A stretch of DNA of 5,245 nt. Source: Eggerthellaceae bacterium (GTDB lineage: Bacteria; Actinomycetota; Coriobacteriia; Coriobacteriales; Eggerthellaceae). Made by a program: the position numbers and the translations under genes. This document shows positions 1 to 5,186 of the stretch, in pieces. Under the pieces are notes generated by a model. It ran no database searches. It worked only from the letters and a program-made list of their open reading frames with translations, and had not been told where the DNA came from. Each line of letters opens with the position of its first letter. Position 1 is the first letter of the stretch. The stretch is taken from positions 1 through 5,245 of the forward strand of contig CAAEDC010000037.1 in assembly GCA_900754495.1 (NCBI GenBank), given 5' to 3'.

Positions 1-6
1 CGGCTC

Positions 7-34
7 GTTCCGCCGTTCGGCAGAACGGCGGAAC
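7..34 (-). terminator. Perfect hairpin immediately after purC, possible terminator
   Basis: Positions 7-18 and 23-34 are exact reverse complements (12 bp) around a 4-base loop at 19-22. The hairpin begins one base beyond the purC stop codon (36-38, minus strand), the usual place for a transcription terminator. In the purC direction the six bases visible after the stem are GAGCCG, with no T-run, so it is not a classical intrinsic terminator. It could be a U-less terminator of the kind proposed for high-GC bacteria, an mRNA 3'-end stabiliser, or a bidirectional element shared with a gene left of the window. The window edge prevents seeing more. Confidence 0.5.
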
Positions 35-35
35 T

Positions 36-902
36 CTAGAACTTTCGACCGGTGATCAGCTCGTAGGCCTGGACGTACTTCTGGCTGGTCTTCTCGATGA
101 TCTCCTGGGGCAGGCGCGGCGGATTGCCGGTGCGGTCCCAGTTGGCGTTGAGCCAGTCGCGGACGAACTGCTTGTCGAAGCTGGGCTGATCCTTGCCCGG
201 CTCGTAGACGTCGCCCGGCCAGAAGCGGGAGCTGTCGGGGGTGAGCACCTCGTCGGCGAGGATGATCTTGCCGTCGAGCATGCCGAACTCGAACTTGGTG
301 TCGGCGATGATCACGCCGCGCTCCGCCGCATGGTCGCGCGCGGTCGTGTACACCTTGAGCGACAGGTCGCGCAGCGCCGCCGCGTCCGCCTCGCCGATGA
401 TCTCGGAGCAGCGCTCGAAGCTGATGTTCTCGTCGTGATCGCCGATCTCGGCCTTGGTGGACGGCGTGAAGATGGGCTCGGGCAACTTGGAGGAGTTGTC
501 CAGGCCCTCGGGCAGCTCGATGCCGCACACGGTGCCCTGCTTGCGGTACTCCTTCAGGCCGCTTCCCGCCAGATAGCCGCGCACAATGCACTCGATGGGG
601 AACATGTCGGCCTTCTTGACCAGCATGAAACGGCCGCGCAGGTAATCGGCGTAGGGTTTGAACTGCTCGGGCAGGTCGGCGACGTCGGCGGAGATCAGAT
701 GGTTGTCCACCACGCCGTCCAAAAGCTCGAACCAGAAGCACGACAGGCGCGTGAGGACCTCGCCCTTATGGGGGATCTCGTCTTCCAAGATGTAGTCGAA
801 CGCCGAGATGCGGTCCGTTGCGACCAACAGCAGCTTGTCGCCGAGATCGTACAGATCGCGAACCTTGCCCTGCGCATCGGGCTTGATGTCGATTCCAGCC
901 AT
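36..902 (-). CDS. purC: Phosphoribosylaminoimidazole-succinocarboxamide synthase (SAICAR synthetase)
   Basis: This cytosolic enzyme of de novo purine synthesis joins CAIR and L-aspartate with ATP to give SAICAR. The 288-aa product carries both family signatures. The first is PIECIVRGYLAGSG at about residues 102-115, and the second is IIADTKFEFG at 198-207. The N-terminal GKVRDLYDLGDKLLLVATDR (12-31) is the usual nucleotide-binding start, and DEVLTPDSSRFW (217-228) is the conserved block before the C-terminal helices. The length and the C-terminal extension ending YELITGRKF place it in the long, yeast ADE1-like form rather than the ~240-aa E. coli/B. subtilis form. Start choice: the frame is open to an ATG at 965, but the good Shine-Dalgarno at 912-918 serves ATG 902 (9-base spacing) or ATG 908 (two residues longer, 3-base spacing from the same core), and homology begins near MAGIDIKPD. 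The gene follows the kinase on the same strand after 132 bp. I see no convincing promoter in that gap, so readthrough is possible. It appears complete, with all conserved blocks intact. Confidence 0.97.
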   Translation of the reverse strand: MAGIDIKPDAQGKVRDLYDLGDKLLLVATDRISAFDYILEDEIPHKGEVLTRLSCFWFELLDGVVDNHLISADVADLPEQFKPYADYLRGRFMLVKKADMFPIECIVRGYLAGSGLKEYRKQGTVCGIELPEGLDNSSKLPEPIFTPSTKAEIGDHDENISFERCSEIIGEADAAALRDLSLKVYTTARDHAAERGVIIADTKFEFGMLDGKIILADEVLTPDSSRFWPGDVYEPGKDQPSFDKQFVRDWLNANWDRTGNPPRLPQEIIEKTSQKYVQAYELITGRKF

Positions 903-911
903 GCTCATGCT

Positions 912-918
912 CTCCCTT
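912..918 (-). promoter_or_regulatory. purC ribosome binding site
   Basis: On the minus strand this reads AAGGGAG. It lies 9 bases before ATG 902 and 3 bases before ATG 908. It argues against the upstream in-frame ATG at 965, whose added residues are basic and unlike the family N-terminus. Confidence 0.65.
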
Positions 919-973
919 GCTGAAGCCTTTCGCCACTTCTCACGCTGTGGCCGCGTTTTCGCCATCCGCCAAA

Positions 974-1017
974 CGGCAGCCGAGGCGCCCGGTTCGTCCG
1001 GGCGGCGTCGGCTGCCG
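974..1017 (-). terminator. Imperfect GC-rich hairpin between histidine kinase gene and purC
   Basis: Ten outer pairs (974-983 with 1008-1017) are followed by a G/G mismatch, two pairs, a one-base bulge at 1004 and six inner pairs (987-992 with 998-1003) around a five-base loop TTCGT (993-997). It starts 17 bases after the kinase stop codon. On the minus strand the stem is followed by TTTGGCGG, so only a three-T tail is present. It is best read as a weak or partial terminator for the regulator-kinase transcript, or as an attenuating or RNA-processing structure ahead of purC. In the opposite direction no T-run follows. Confidence 0.5.
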
Positions 1018-1034
1018 GCACATGCAACTAGCTA

Positions 1035-2699
1035 TTATCCCTCATGTTCGTGGGAATCGCGCCTGCGGTCGCGCGATTTCTTGCTTTTGTTCTCCTTGGC
1101 CTTGATCGGCTTTTGGCGGCCGGTGCGCCCCGGTTTCCCGTTCTGGCGCGCCTCCGCCTCGGGGTCGAACAGCGGGATGTGGATCGTGAAGCAGGCGCCT
1201 TCGTCCTTCTTGCCCTCGACCTGCACCCATCCGCGATGGCGGTCGACGATCTCCTTGACCACGGCAAGGCCGATCCCCAGGCCTCCGCTGGCACGCGCGC
1301 GGCCCGCGTCGGCGCGCCAGAAGCGCGAGAACACCATCTTGCACTCCTCGGGCGTCAGGCCGATGCCTGTGTCGCGCACCGAGATCGCCGCCATGATGTC
1401 GCCGCGCGAGACCTTCACGGTGATGTGGCCGCCCTCGGGCGTGTAGCGCACGGCGTTGGAGATCAGGTTGGCGGTCGCCTGGCGGATCATATCCGCATCG
1501 CCCTTGACCAGGACGTTCTTCTCCATCTCGTAGGTGAGCGTCAGGCCCGAGTCGGCGACGAACGCCTCGTGGGTGGCGACGATCGACGAGATCAGCTCGC
1601 CCACGTCCACCACTTCCTCCTTCATGGGGGTCGAGCGGTTCTCCAGACGCGACAGTGACAGCAGCGCGCTGACCAGGCGCCCCAGGCGCTGGACCTCGGA
1701 GTTCACGGTCTCGAGGCGCTCCTGGTCGGCTTCGAACACGCCGTCCACCATCGCCTCGACCGTGGACTGGATCGCCATCAGCGGCGTGCGCAGCTCATGC
1801 GCCACGTCCGTTGTCAGACGGCGCTCGAGCTCGCGGTCCTTCTCGACGGACTCGGCCATCTCGTCGAACGTCTTGCCCAGTTCGGCGATCTCGTCGTCGC
1901 CGCGCAGCTCGGTGCGGGCGGACAGGTTGCCCTCCTTGATCTCCTTGGCCGTCTTGGTGATGCGGTTGATGGGGTTGACCAGGCCGCGCGCGAACAGGAA
2001 GCCGCAGCACGACGCCAGCACGATGGCCACCACCGTGGCGATCGCCATGGCCTGGTACGAGTTGTTGCGGAACTCCTCGTCGGCCGAGCGCAGAAGCGTG
2101 TCGGATCCGAGCACCCACACGTTCACGGAGCCGACCGCCTGGCCGTCCACCTCGATGGTGGCGGTGGCCATCTGGTCGGGCGAGGGGTTCTTGGGCGCGA
2201 GCGAGGTGTTGCCGAGGCCGCTTTGCGAGGACTTCGAAGCGATCCTCGTAGAATCGAACGGGACCGACGTCGTGCTGTCGGCGTCGTAGGGGACCGTGTT
2301 GTTGACCACGCGGATGCCGATGCCGGGCGTCATCGCCAGCATCGTGCGCGCGGGCAGCACCGTCTCGCCGTCGAACCTGCCGGACTCCTCGTAGCGGTCG
2401 GCGATCTGCTCGGCGGTGATGGTCGCGACCGATTCCATGTTGTCGCGCGTGTAGGTCTGGAAATGCTGCTCCCACACAAACGACACCACGCCGATGGCGA
2501 CCAGCGCGGTCATCGCGGCGATGAGCGCGAAGGCCAAGGTGACGCGCGCGGTGTAGGAAAGGCTGCTCCAGCCGATCTTCTTGCGGCGCGCGCCGGCGTC
2601 TTCCGGCTTGCCCTCCTTGCCGCCCTTCTCGGCGGTTTTCTTTTCGGAAACAGCCGATGCCGCACGTTTGGCGGCATCGGATTTACTGGACATCATCAT
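1035..2699 (-). CDS. Two-component sensor histidine kinase, membrane-bound, HAMP-HisKA-HATPase
   Basis: This 554-aa inner-membrane kinase senses an external signal and phosphorylates the response regulator encoded just upstream. Domain order: a basic cytoplasmic N-tail (1-48, about 12 Lys/Arg); membrane segment 1 (about 52-75); an outer sensor region (about 76-214); membrane segment 2 (about 216-238); HAMP linker (about 239-291); HisKA with DVAHELRTP, phospho-acceptor His301; and a HATPase_c domain. The ATPase shows the N box NLISNAVRY (Asn411, Asn415), G1 box DTGIGL (443-448), F box FSRFW (457-461) and G2 box GGLGIGLAV (472-480), so it looks catalytically intact. Within the sensor, the GIGIRVVNN and IEVDGQAVGSVNVWV stretches are compatible with an extracellular PAS-like (PDC/sCache) fold, which is inference. 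The catalytic core ends near 512. A 42-residue tail with 14 Lys/Arg follows, which is unusual. The start is the first of three consecutive ATGs (2699, 2696, 2693), with AAGG six bases ahead of the first. The gene lies 36 bp behind the regulator gene and is almost certainly co-transcribed with it. The signal is unknown, so no gene symbol is given. Confidence 0.96.
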   Translation of the reverse strand: MMMSSKSDAAKRAASAVSEKKTAEKGGKEGKPEDAGARRKKIGWSSLSYTARVTLAFALIAAMTALVAIGVVSFVWEQHFQTYTRDNMESVATITAEQIADRYEESGRFDGETVLPARTMLAMTPGIGIRVVNNTVPYDADSTTSVPFDSTRIASKSSQSGLGNTSLAPKNPSPDQMATATIEVDGQAVGSVNVWVLGSDTLLRSADEEFRNNSYQAMAIATVVAIVLASCCGFLFARGLVNPINRITKTAKEIKEGNLSARTELRGDDEIAELGKTFDEMAESVEKDRELERRLTTDVAHELRTPLMAIQSTVEAMVDGVFEADQERLETVNSEVQRLGRLVSALLSLSRLENRSTPMKEEVVDVGELISSIVATHEAFVADSGLTLTYEMEKNVLVKGDADMIRQATANLISNAVRYTPEGGHITVKVSRGDIMAAISVRDTGIGLTPEECKMVFSRFWRADAGRARASGGLGIGLAVVKEIVDRHRGWVQVEGKKDEGACFTIHIPLFDPEAEARQNGKPGRTGRQKPIKAKENKSKKSRDRRRDSHEHEG

Positions 2700-2705
2700 G
2701 TCGCA

Positions 2706-2709
2706 CCTT
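2706..2709 (-). promoter_or_regulatory. Histidine kinase ribosome binding site
   Basis: The minus strand reads GAAGGTG around these positions, with its AAGG core six bases before the first of three tandem ATG codons. Spacing favours ATG 2699 (6) or 2696 (9) over 2693 (12). Confidence 0.6.
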
Positions 2710-2735
2710 CGAATGCGCTCGCACGGCGCGTGCGG

Positions 2736-3449
2736 CTACTGGCCGTTTTTGGTGGGATCCTCGAAACGGTAGCCCACGCCATGGACGGTGTGCAGCCACT
2801 TGGGGTTGCGGGGGTTGTCGCCGATCTTGGCGCGCAGGTTCTTCACGTGGCTGTCGATGGTGCGCTCGTAGCCCTCGAAGTCGTAGCCGAGCACCTTCTC
2901 CACCAGCTCCATGCGCGAGTACACGCGGCCGGGATAGCGGGACAGCGTCGTGAGCAGCTTGAACTCGCTCGCCGTCAGGTCGATCTCCTTGCCCGAGACC
3001 ATCACCTTGTGGCCCGACACGTCGATGGTGAGCTCGCCGAACTCCAGCACCTCGCGCTGCGGCTCGGTGTCGGCGTGGACGCGGCGCAGAAGCGCGCGGA
3101 CGCGGGCGACCAGCTCGCGCGGGCTGAACGGCTTCACCAGGTAGTCGTCGGCGCCCAGCTCGAGGCCGATGATGCGGTCCTCGACCTCGCCCTTGGCGGT
3201 CAGCATGATGATCGGCACGTCGGAGTTGTCGCGGATGGCACGGCACACGCGCTCGCCCGGAACGCGGGGAAGCATCAGGTCCAGGATCACCAGATCGAAA
3301 TGATGCTTGGAGAACTCCTCGAGCGCCTCCTGACCGTCGCCGACGGCGGTGACCCAGTAATTCTCGCGCTCGAGATAAGCCGTAACCGCGTCGCGGATGG
3401 CTTTTTCGTCTTCGACCAAAAGGATACGACGCGTCTCGTTGTTGCTCAT
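2736..3449 (-). CDS. OmpR/PhoB-family response regulator
   Basis: This 237-aa cytoplasmic DNA-binding transcription factor is activated by phosphorylation from the kinase encoded downstream. The receiver domain (about 7-120) has the acidic pair Glu13/Asp14, phospho-acceptor Asp57 in FDLVILDLMLP, Thr84 in MLTAKG and Lys106 in VKPFSP. The last two are the standard switch and catalytic residues. The C-terminal winged helix-turn-helix (about 135-232) contains LTASEFKLL, the recognition-helix region YERTIDSHVKNLRAKIG and the terminal wing VHGVGYRF. All hallmarks are present and the length is typical of the subfamily. An ATG at 3506 would add 19 residues (many Arg), but GAGGTGAGG lies immediately before ATG 3449 and the residues after that ATG match the usual start (RILLVEDE). 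The gene is first in its transcription unit and is read divergently from the exported propeller gene. OmpR-type regulators often control their own promoter, and a candidate tandem repeat site lies upstream (3542-3563). Sequence alone cannot name it as a specific system such as MtrA or BaeR. Confidence 0.97.
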   Translation of the reverse strand: MSNNETRRILLVEDEKAIRDAVTAYLERENYWVTAVGDGQEALEEFSKHHFDLVILDLMLPRVPGERVCRAIRDNSDVPIIMLTAKGEVEDRIIGLELGADDYLVKPFSPRELVARVRALLRRVHADTEPQREVLEFGELTIDVSGHKVMVSGKEIDLTASEFKLLTTLSRYPGRVYSRMELVEKVLGYDFEGYERTIDSHVKNLRAKIGDNPRNPKWLHTVHGVGYRFEDPTKNGQ

Positions 3450-3451
3450 GA

Positions 3452-3460
3452 CCTCACCTC
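3452..3460 (-). promoter_or_regulatory. Response regulator ribosome binding site
   Basis: The minus strand reads GAGGTGAGG. The first GAGG (3457-3460) is seven bases before ATG 3449, ideal spacing, while the second is only two bases away. This strong site fixes the start at 3449 rather than 3506. Confidence 0.75.
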
Positions 3461-3541
3461 GATATCGTCGACGGCTTGCCGCATGCGAGCGGCGGCTCAC
3501 GCACATTGTCGCACGTCACGCGCGTTATGCACGGGATAATC

Positions 3542-3563
3542 GCGTTCGTTCTGCGTTTATTGT
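3542..3563. promoter_or_regulatory. 11-bp tandem direct repeat, candidate response-regulator operator
   Basis: GCGTTCGTTCT (3542-3552) is followed directly by GCGTTTATTGT (3553-3563). The two units match at 8 of 11 positions and share GCGTT. OmpR/PhoB-family regulators typically bind as head-to-tail dimers on direct repeats with about 11-bp period. The site overlaps the candidate -10 element for the regulator gene, which would fit autoregulation, and it sits in the region shared with the divergent gene. Another GCGTT lies at 3522-3526, 20 bases away and out of phase. The match is short and could be chance. Confidence 0.35.
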
Positions 3564-3567
3564 AGCA
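3559..3567 (-). promoter_or_regulatory. Candidate extended -10 promoter for the regulator-kinase operon
   Basis: On the minus strand these bases read TGCTACAAT: a TG dinucleotide, one base, and TACAAT, which is one mismatch from the TATAAT consensus. I see no good -35 at 16-18 bases upstream, but extended -10 promoters can do without one. Transcription would begin near 3552, giving a leader of about 100 bases before the regulator start at 3449. Confidence 0.4.
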
Positions 3568-3576
3568 ATTGGCCCG

Positions 3577-3586
3577 AAGCGCGCTT
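3577..3586. promoter_or_regulatory. 10-bp perfect palindrome in the divergent promoter region
   Basis: AAGCGCGCTT is its own reverse complement. It lies about 10 bp upstream of the candidate -10 of the regulator operon, covering the spacer toward the -35 area, and about 30 bp before the start of the divergent gene. That suits an operator affecting both directions, but a GC-rich palindrome of this size can occur by chance. Confidence 0.25.
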
Positions 3587-3605
3587 GCCCCTGTTGGCGA
3601 AATGA

Positions 3606-3611
3606 CAAAAT
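3606..3611 (+). promoter_or_regulatory. Possible -10 element for a leaderless transcript of the propeller gene
   Basis: CAAAAT agrees with TATAAT at four of six positions and ends six bases before ATG 3618. That is where a -10 would lie if transcription started at the A of the start codon. The idea is prompted by the absence of any purine-rich Shine-Dalgarno in the preceding bases. No convincing -35 is visible (TTGCCC at 3585-3590 gives a 15-base spacer). Weak evidence. Confidence 0.22.
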
Positions 3612-3617
3612 TACACC

Positions 3618-5186
3618 ATGGCAACTCGCAGATCGACATCGGGAAAACACACCCGCCGCAACTCCCCCGCAACCCGCCGCAGCATGCGCCGCGGCGGCTC
3701 CGCCCTGCACGGTTCGGGCGGCGTGGGCGGCCAGATCGGCAACGTGGCCGGACTGGGCGGCGGCAAAGGCGGCTCCGCCAACTCGGGTTCCCATTCGATC
3801 GGCAACGTCGCCGGACTGGGAAGCGGCTCCTCCCATGCCGGCCGCACGCGATCCGGAAGGGTGCGTTCGCGCACCGACAGCTCCTTCACGCAGCGCGGCA
3901 CGCGCACGATCCCGCGCACCGCAGGCGGAGACCCGAACGACGGCAAAGGGGGCGGGCTGGTCCTCAGCCGCCGCAGCCTCATCATCGGCGCGGTCGGCGT
4001 CGGCGCCCTCGCCGCGTTGGGCGGCGGCGCGGCGTTCATCTCCAGCCAGAGCGCCCAAAACGACGATGTCGTCACGCTCGAGGTTCCCGAGAGCGCCGTC
4101 ACCTCCTCCGACGATCTGGGCGACGCCTCCCCCGCCGAGGAGCACATGACGCTCGCAGGCAGCTTCGACCTCGAATACGGCACGCTCGTCTGGGCGTCCG
4201 ACGACCAGGTGGCGGCATGCCTCGTTCCCGGGGAGACTGCCAACCCCCTGTGCCAGGCGGGGATCCTGTCGCTGTCGTCCGGCAACCTGACCATCCTCCT
4301 GGAGCGCGCCCAGGGAACCGCCGAGGGCTTCCAGATCTACGAGGCGCGCGCCACCTCGCACGGCCTCATCTGGGTTGAAGCCGACATCCTGGAGAACTCC
4401 TGGCGCGTCTACACCGCATCGCTCGCCTCCAACGGCACGCTCGGCACGCCCGCGAAGGTCGACGAGGGCGGCGGGGATTGGGAGACCCCTTCGATCGCCG
4501 CCGTGGGCACCCATGCGTTCTGGGAGGTCATGCCCAAGCGCGAGACCGACGCGTCATCCGAGGACTCCCTTCTCAAAACGGCCTCCTTCGGAAGCTCCGA
4601 CGTCCAAACCATCTGCACCTCCACGGGCCGCTTCGCCACGCCCCCCTACGCCGCCGACGGCGCCGTGATCGTCACGCCGCGCACCGACACCTCCGGCGTG
4701 CACTATCAGCTCACGCGGCTGGATGCCGAATCGGGCCAGGTCACCGACTCCCTAGTGCTTCCGCAGGGCATGTCGCCTCTGGAGGCGGGCTACGGCGACA
4801 CGGGCTTCATGTTCTCGTTCGACGCCATCTACAACTATGGCGGCGGCATCGCCAACCTGGGGACCTACTGCCCCGCCCAGGACGCGCGCAACGGCGACTA
4901 CAGCGCCGCTCCCTGGTTCCGCTTCGCGCGCACGCCCTCCGCGGCGCCCGCATGGTGCGGAGGCTACCTCATGGTGAAGTCCACCAACTCGGTATGCGGC
5001 GTCGATCTGGGCTCGGGCACCTGGTTCTCGCTCGGCGTCGACAACGGCGCCGACGACTACGGCGACTACCTGGCCACCACCGGCGCCCATGACGCCATCG
5101 TCACCTATTCCAACATCGACCACACCCCCCTCGACGGCGAGCACGTCCGCTGCTGCCGCGTGAAGGTCTGGCGTCCGCTGCGATAG
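3618..5186 (+). CDS. Exported or membrane-anchored beta-propeller-like protein with twin-arginine motif
   Basis: I do not recognise a named family for this 522-aa protein. Residues 1-116 form a low-complexity Gly/Ser/Arg tail. The first 86 residues contain 15 Lys/Arg and no Asp or Glu, and IGNVAGLG occurs twice (40-47, 61-68). SRRSLII (117-123) then matches a Tat motif and leads into one hydrophobic segment (about 120-143). An acidic, Ser-rich linker (about 148-176) and a C-terminal region of about 340 residues follow. That region repeats a pattern of a hydrophobic strand such as GTLVWAS, GLIWVEA, GAVIVTP or GYLMVKS, then a strand and turn like LSSGNLTIL, about every 42-60 residues. Seven such units suggest a seven-bladed propeller outside the membrane. 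Eight cysteines (201, 212, 333, 418, 447, 460, 512, 513) could form disulfides. There is no lipobox cysteine and no catalytic motif is recognised. An in-frame TGA at 3603-3605 makes ATG 3618 the first ATG available, yet no clear Shine-Dalgarno precedes it. The gene shares a promoter region with the regulator-kinase pair, suggesting a target or accessory role. Coding is certain, function is not. Confidence 0.9.
   Translation: MATRRSTSGKHTRRNSPATRRSMRRGGSALHGSGGVGGQIGNVAGLGGGKGGSANSGSHSIGNVAGLGSGSSHAGRTRSGRVRSRTDSSFTQRGTRTIPRTAGGDPNDGKGGGLVLSRRSLIIGAVGVGALAALGGGAAFISSQSAQNDDVVTLEVPESAVTSSDDLGDASPAEEHMTLAGSFDLEYGTLVWASDDQVAACLVPGETANPLCQAGILSLSSGNLTILLERAQGTAEGFQIYEARATSHGLIWVEADILENSWRVYTASLASNGTLGTPAKVDEGGGDWETPSIAAVGTHAFWEVMPKRETDASSEDSLLKTASFGSSDVQTICTSTGRFATPPYAADGAVIVTPRTDTSGVHYQLTRLDAESGQVTDSLVLPQGMSPLEAGYGDTGFMFSFDAIYNYGGGIANLGTYCPAQDARNGDYSAAPWFRFARTPSAAPAWCGGYLMVKSTNSVCGVDLGSGTWFSLGVDNGADDYGDYLATTGAHDAIVTYSNIDHTPLDGEHVRCCRVKVWRPLR
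3734..3757 (+). repeat. Internal 24-bp direct repeat, copy 1
   Basis: This stretch differs from positions 3797-3820 at one base (23 of 24 identical; G versus C at a synonymous third position). It encodes IGNVAGLG (residues 40-47). The copies are 63 bp apart start to start, so the frame is kept (21 residues). Both use the same codons, including GGA for Gly where GGC is more frequent, which favours duplication over convergence. Confidence 0.85.
3797..3820 (+). repeat. Internal 24-bp direct repeat, copy 2
   Basis: This is the second copy of the element at 3734-3757, encoding IGNVAGLG (residues 61-68), again followed by Gly/Ser-rich residues. The sequence between the copies, rich in Gly and Ser, is not itself repeated. 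Confidence 0.85.
3966..4046 (+). other. Twin-arginine motif plus hydrophobic segment (internal signal/anchor)
   Basis: Codons 117-143 encode SRRSLII followed by a Gly/Ala/Val/Leu stretch without charged residues. Arg118-Arg119-x-Leu-Ile fits the relaxed Tat pattern, and S-R-R is the canonical start. It lies unusually deep, behind 116 residues. It could be a Tat signal with a very long n-region, or an uncleaved N-in/C-out membrane anchor routed by Tat or Sec. No strong A-x-A cleavage site stands out. Confidence 0.6.

Noticed and set aside
330..923. 197-codon plus-strand open frame antisense to purC
   Set aside because: purC is unmistakable. This frame is a shadow of its codon bias.
903..965. 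N-terminal extension of purC to ATG 965
   Set aside because: The added residues are basic and unlike the family start, and the Shine-Dalgarno at 912-918 lies inside this stretch, serving ATG 902/908.
3478..3493. Small hairpin (GCCGC/GCGGC) in the leader of the regulator mRNA, considered as a riboswitch or thermosensor
   Set aside because: Only 5 bp with a six-base loop, it does not mask the ribosome site and resembles no known riboswitch. It is likely chance in GC-rich sequence.
3450..3506. N-terminal extension of the response regulator to ATG 3506
   Set aside because: The strong GAGGTGAGG directly precedes ATG 3449, and the receiver domain starts right after that ATG. The extra residues are Arg-rich and not family-like.
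1797..3539. 580-codon open frame on the plus strand antisense to the kinase and regulator genes
   Set aside because: It lies opposite two genes with every family hallmark, and its product has the His/Ala/Asp/Arg-heavy composition typical of antisense frames in high-GC DNA. No domain or ribosome site supports it.
3535..3540. GATAAT on the plus strand as a -10 for the propeller gene
   Set aside because: It is a good hexamer, but no -35 lies at 16-18 bases (the nearest TTGTCG is 23 bases away) and there is no extended TG. It cannot be excluded but is not supportable.
3525..4514. 329-codon minus-strand open frame opposite the propeller gene
   Set aside because: The plus-strand frame has a signal/anchor and repeating strand motifs. 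The minus frame is low-complexity Gly/Ala/Arg/Asp without recognisable features.
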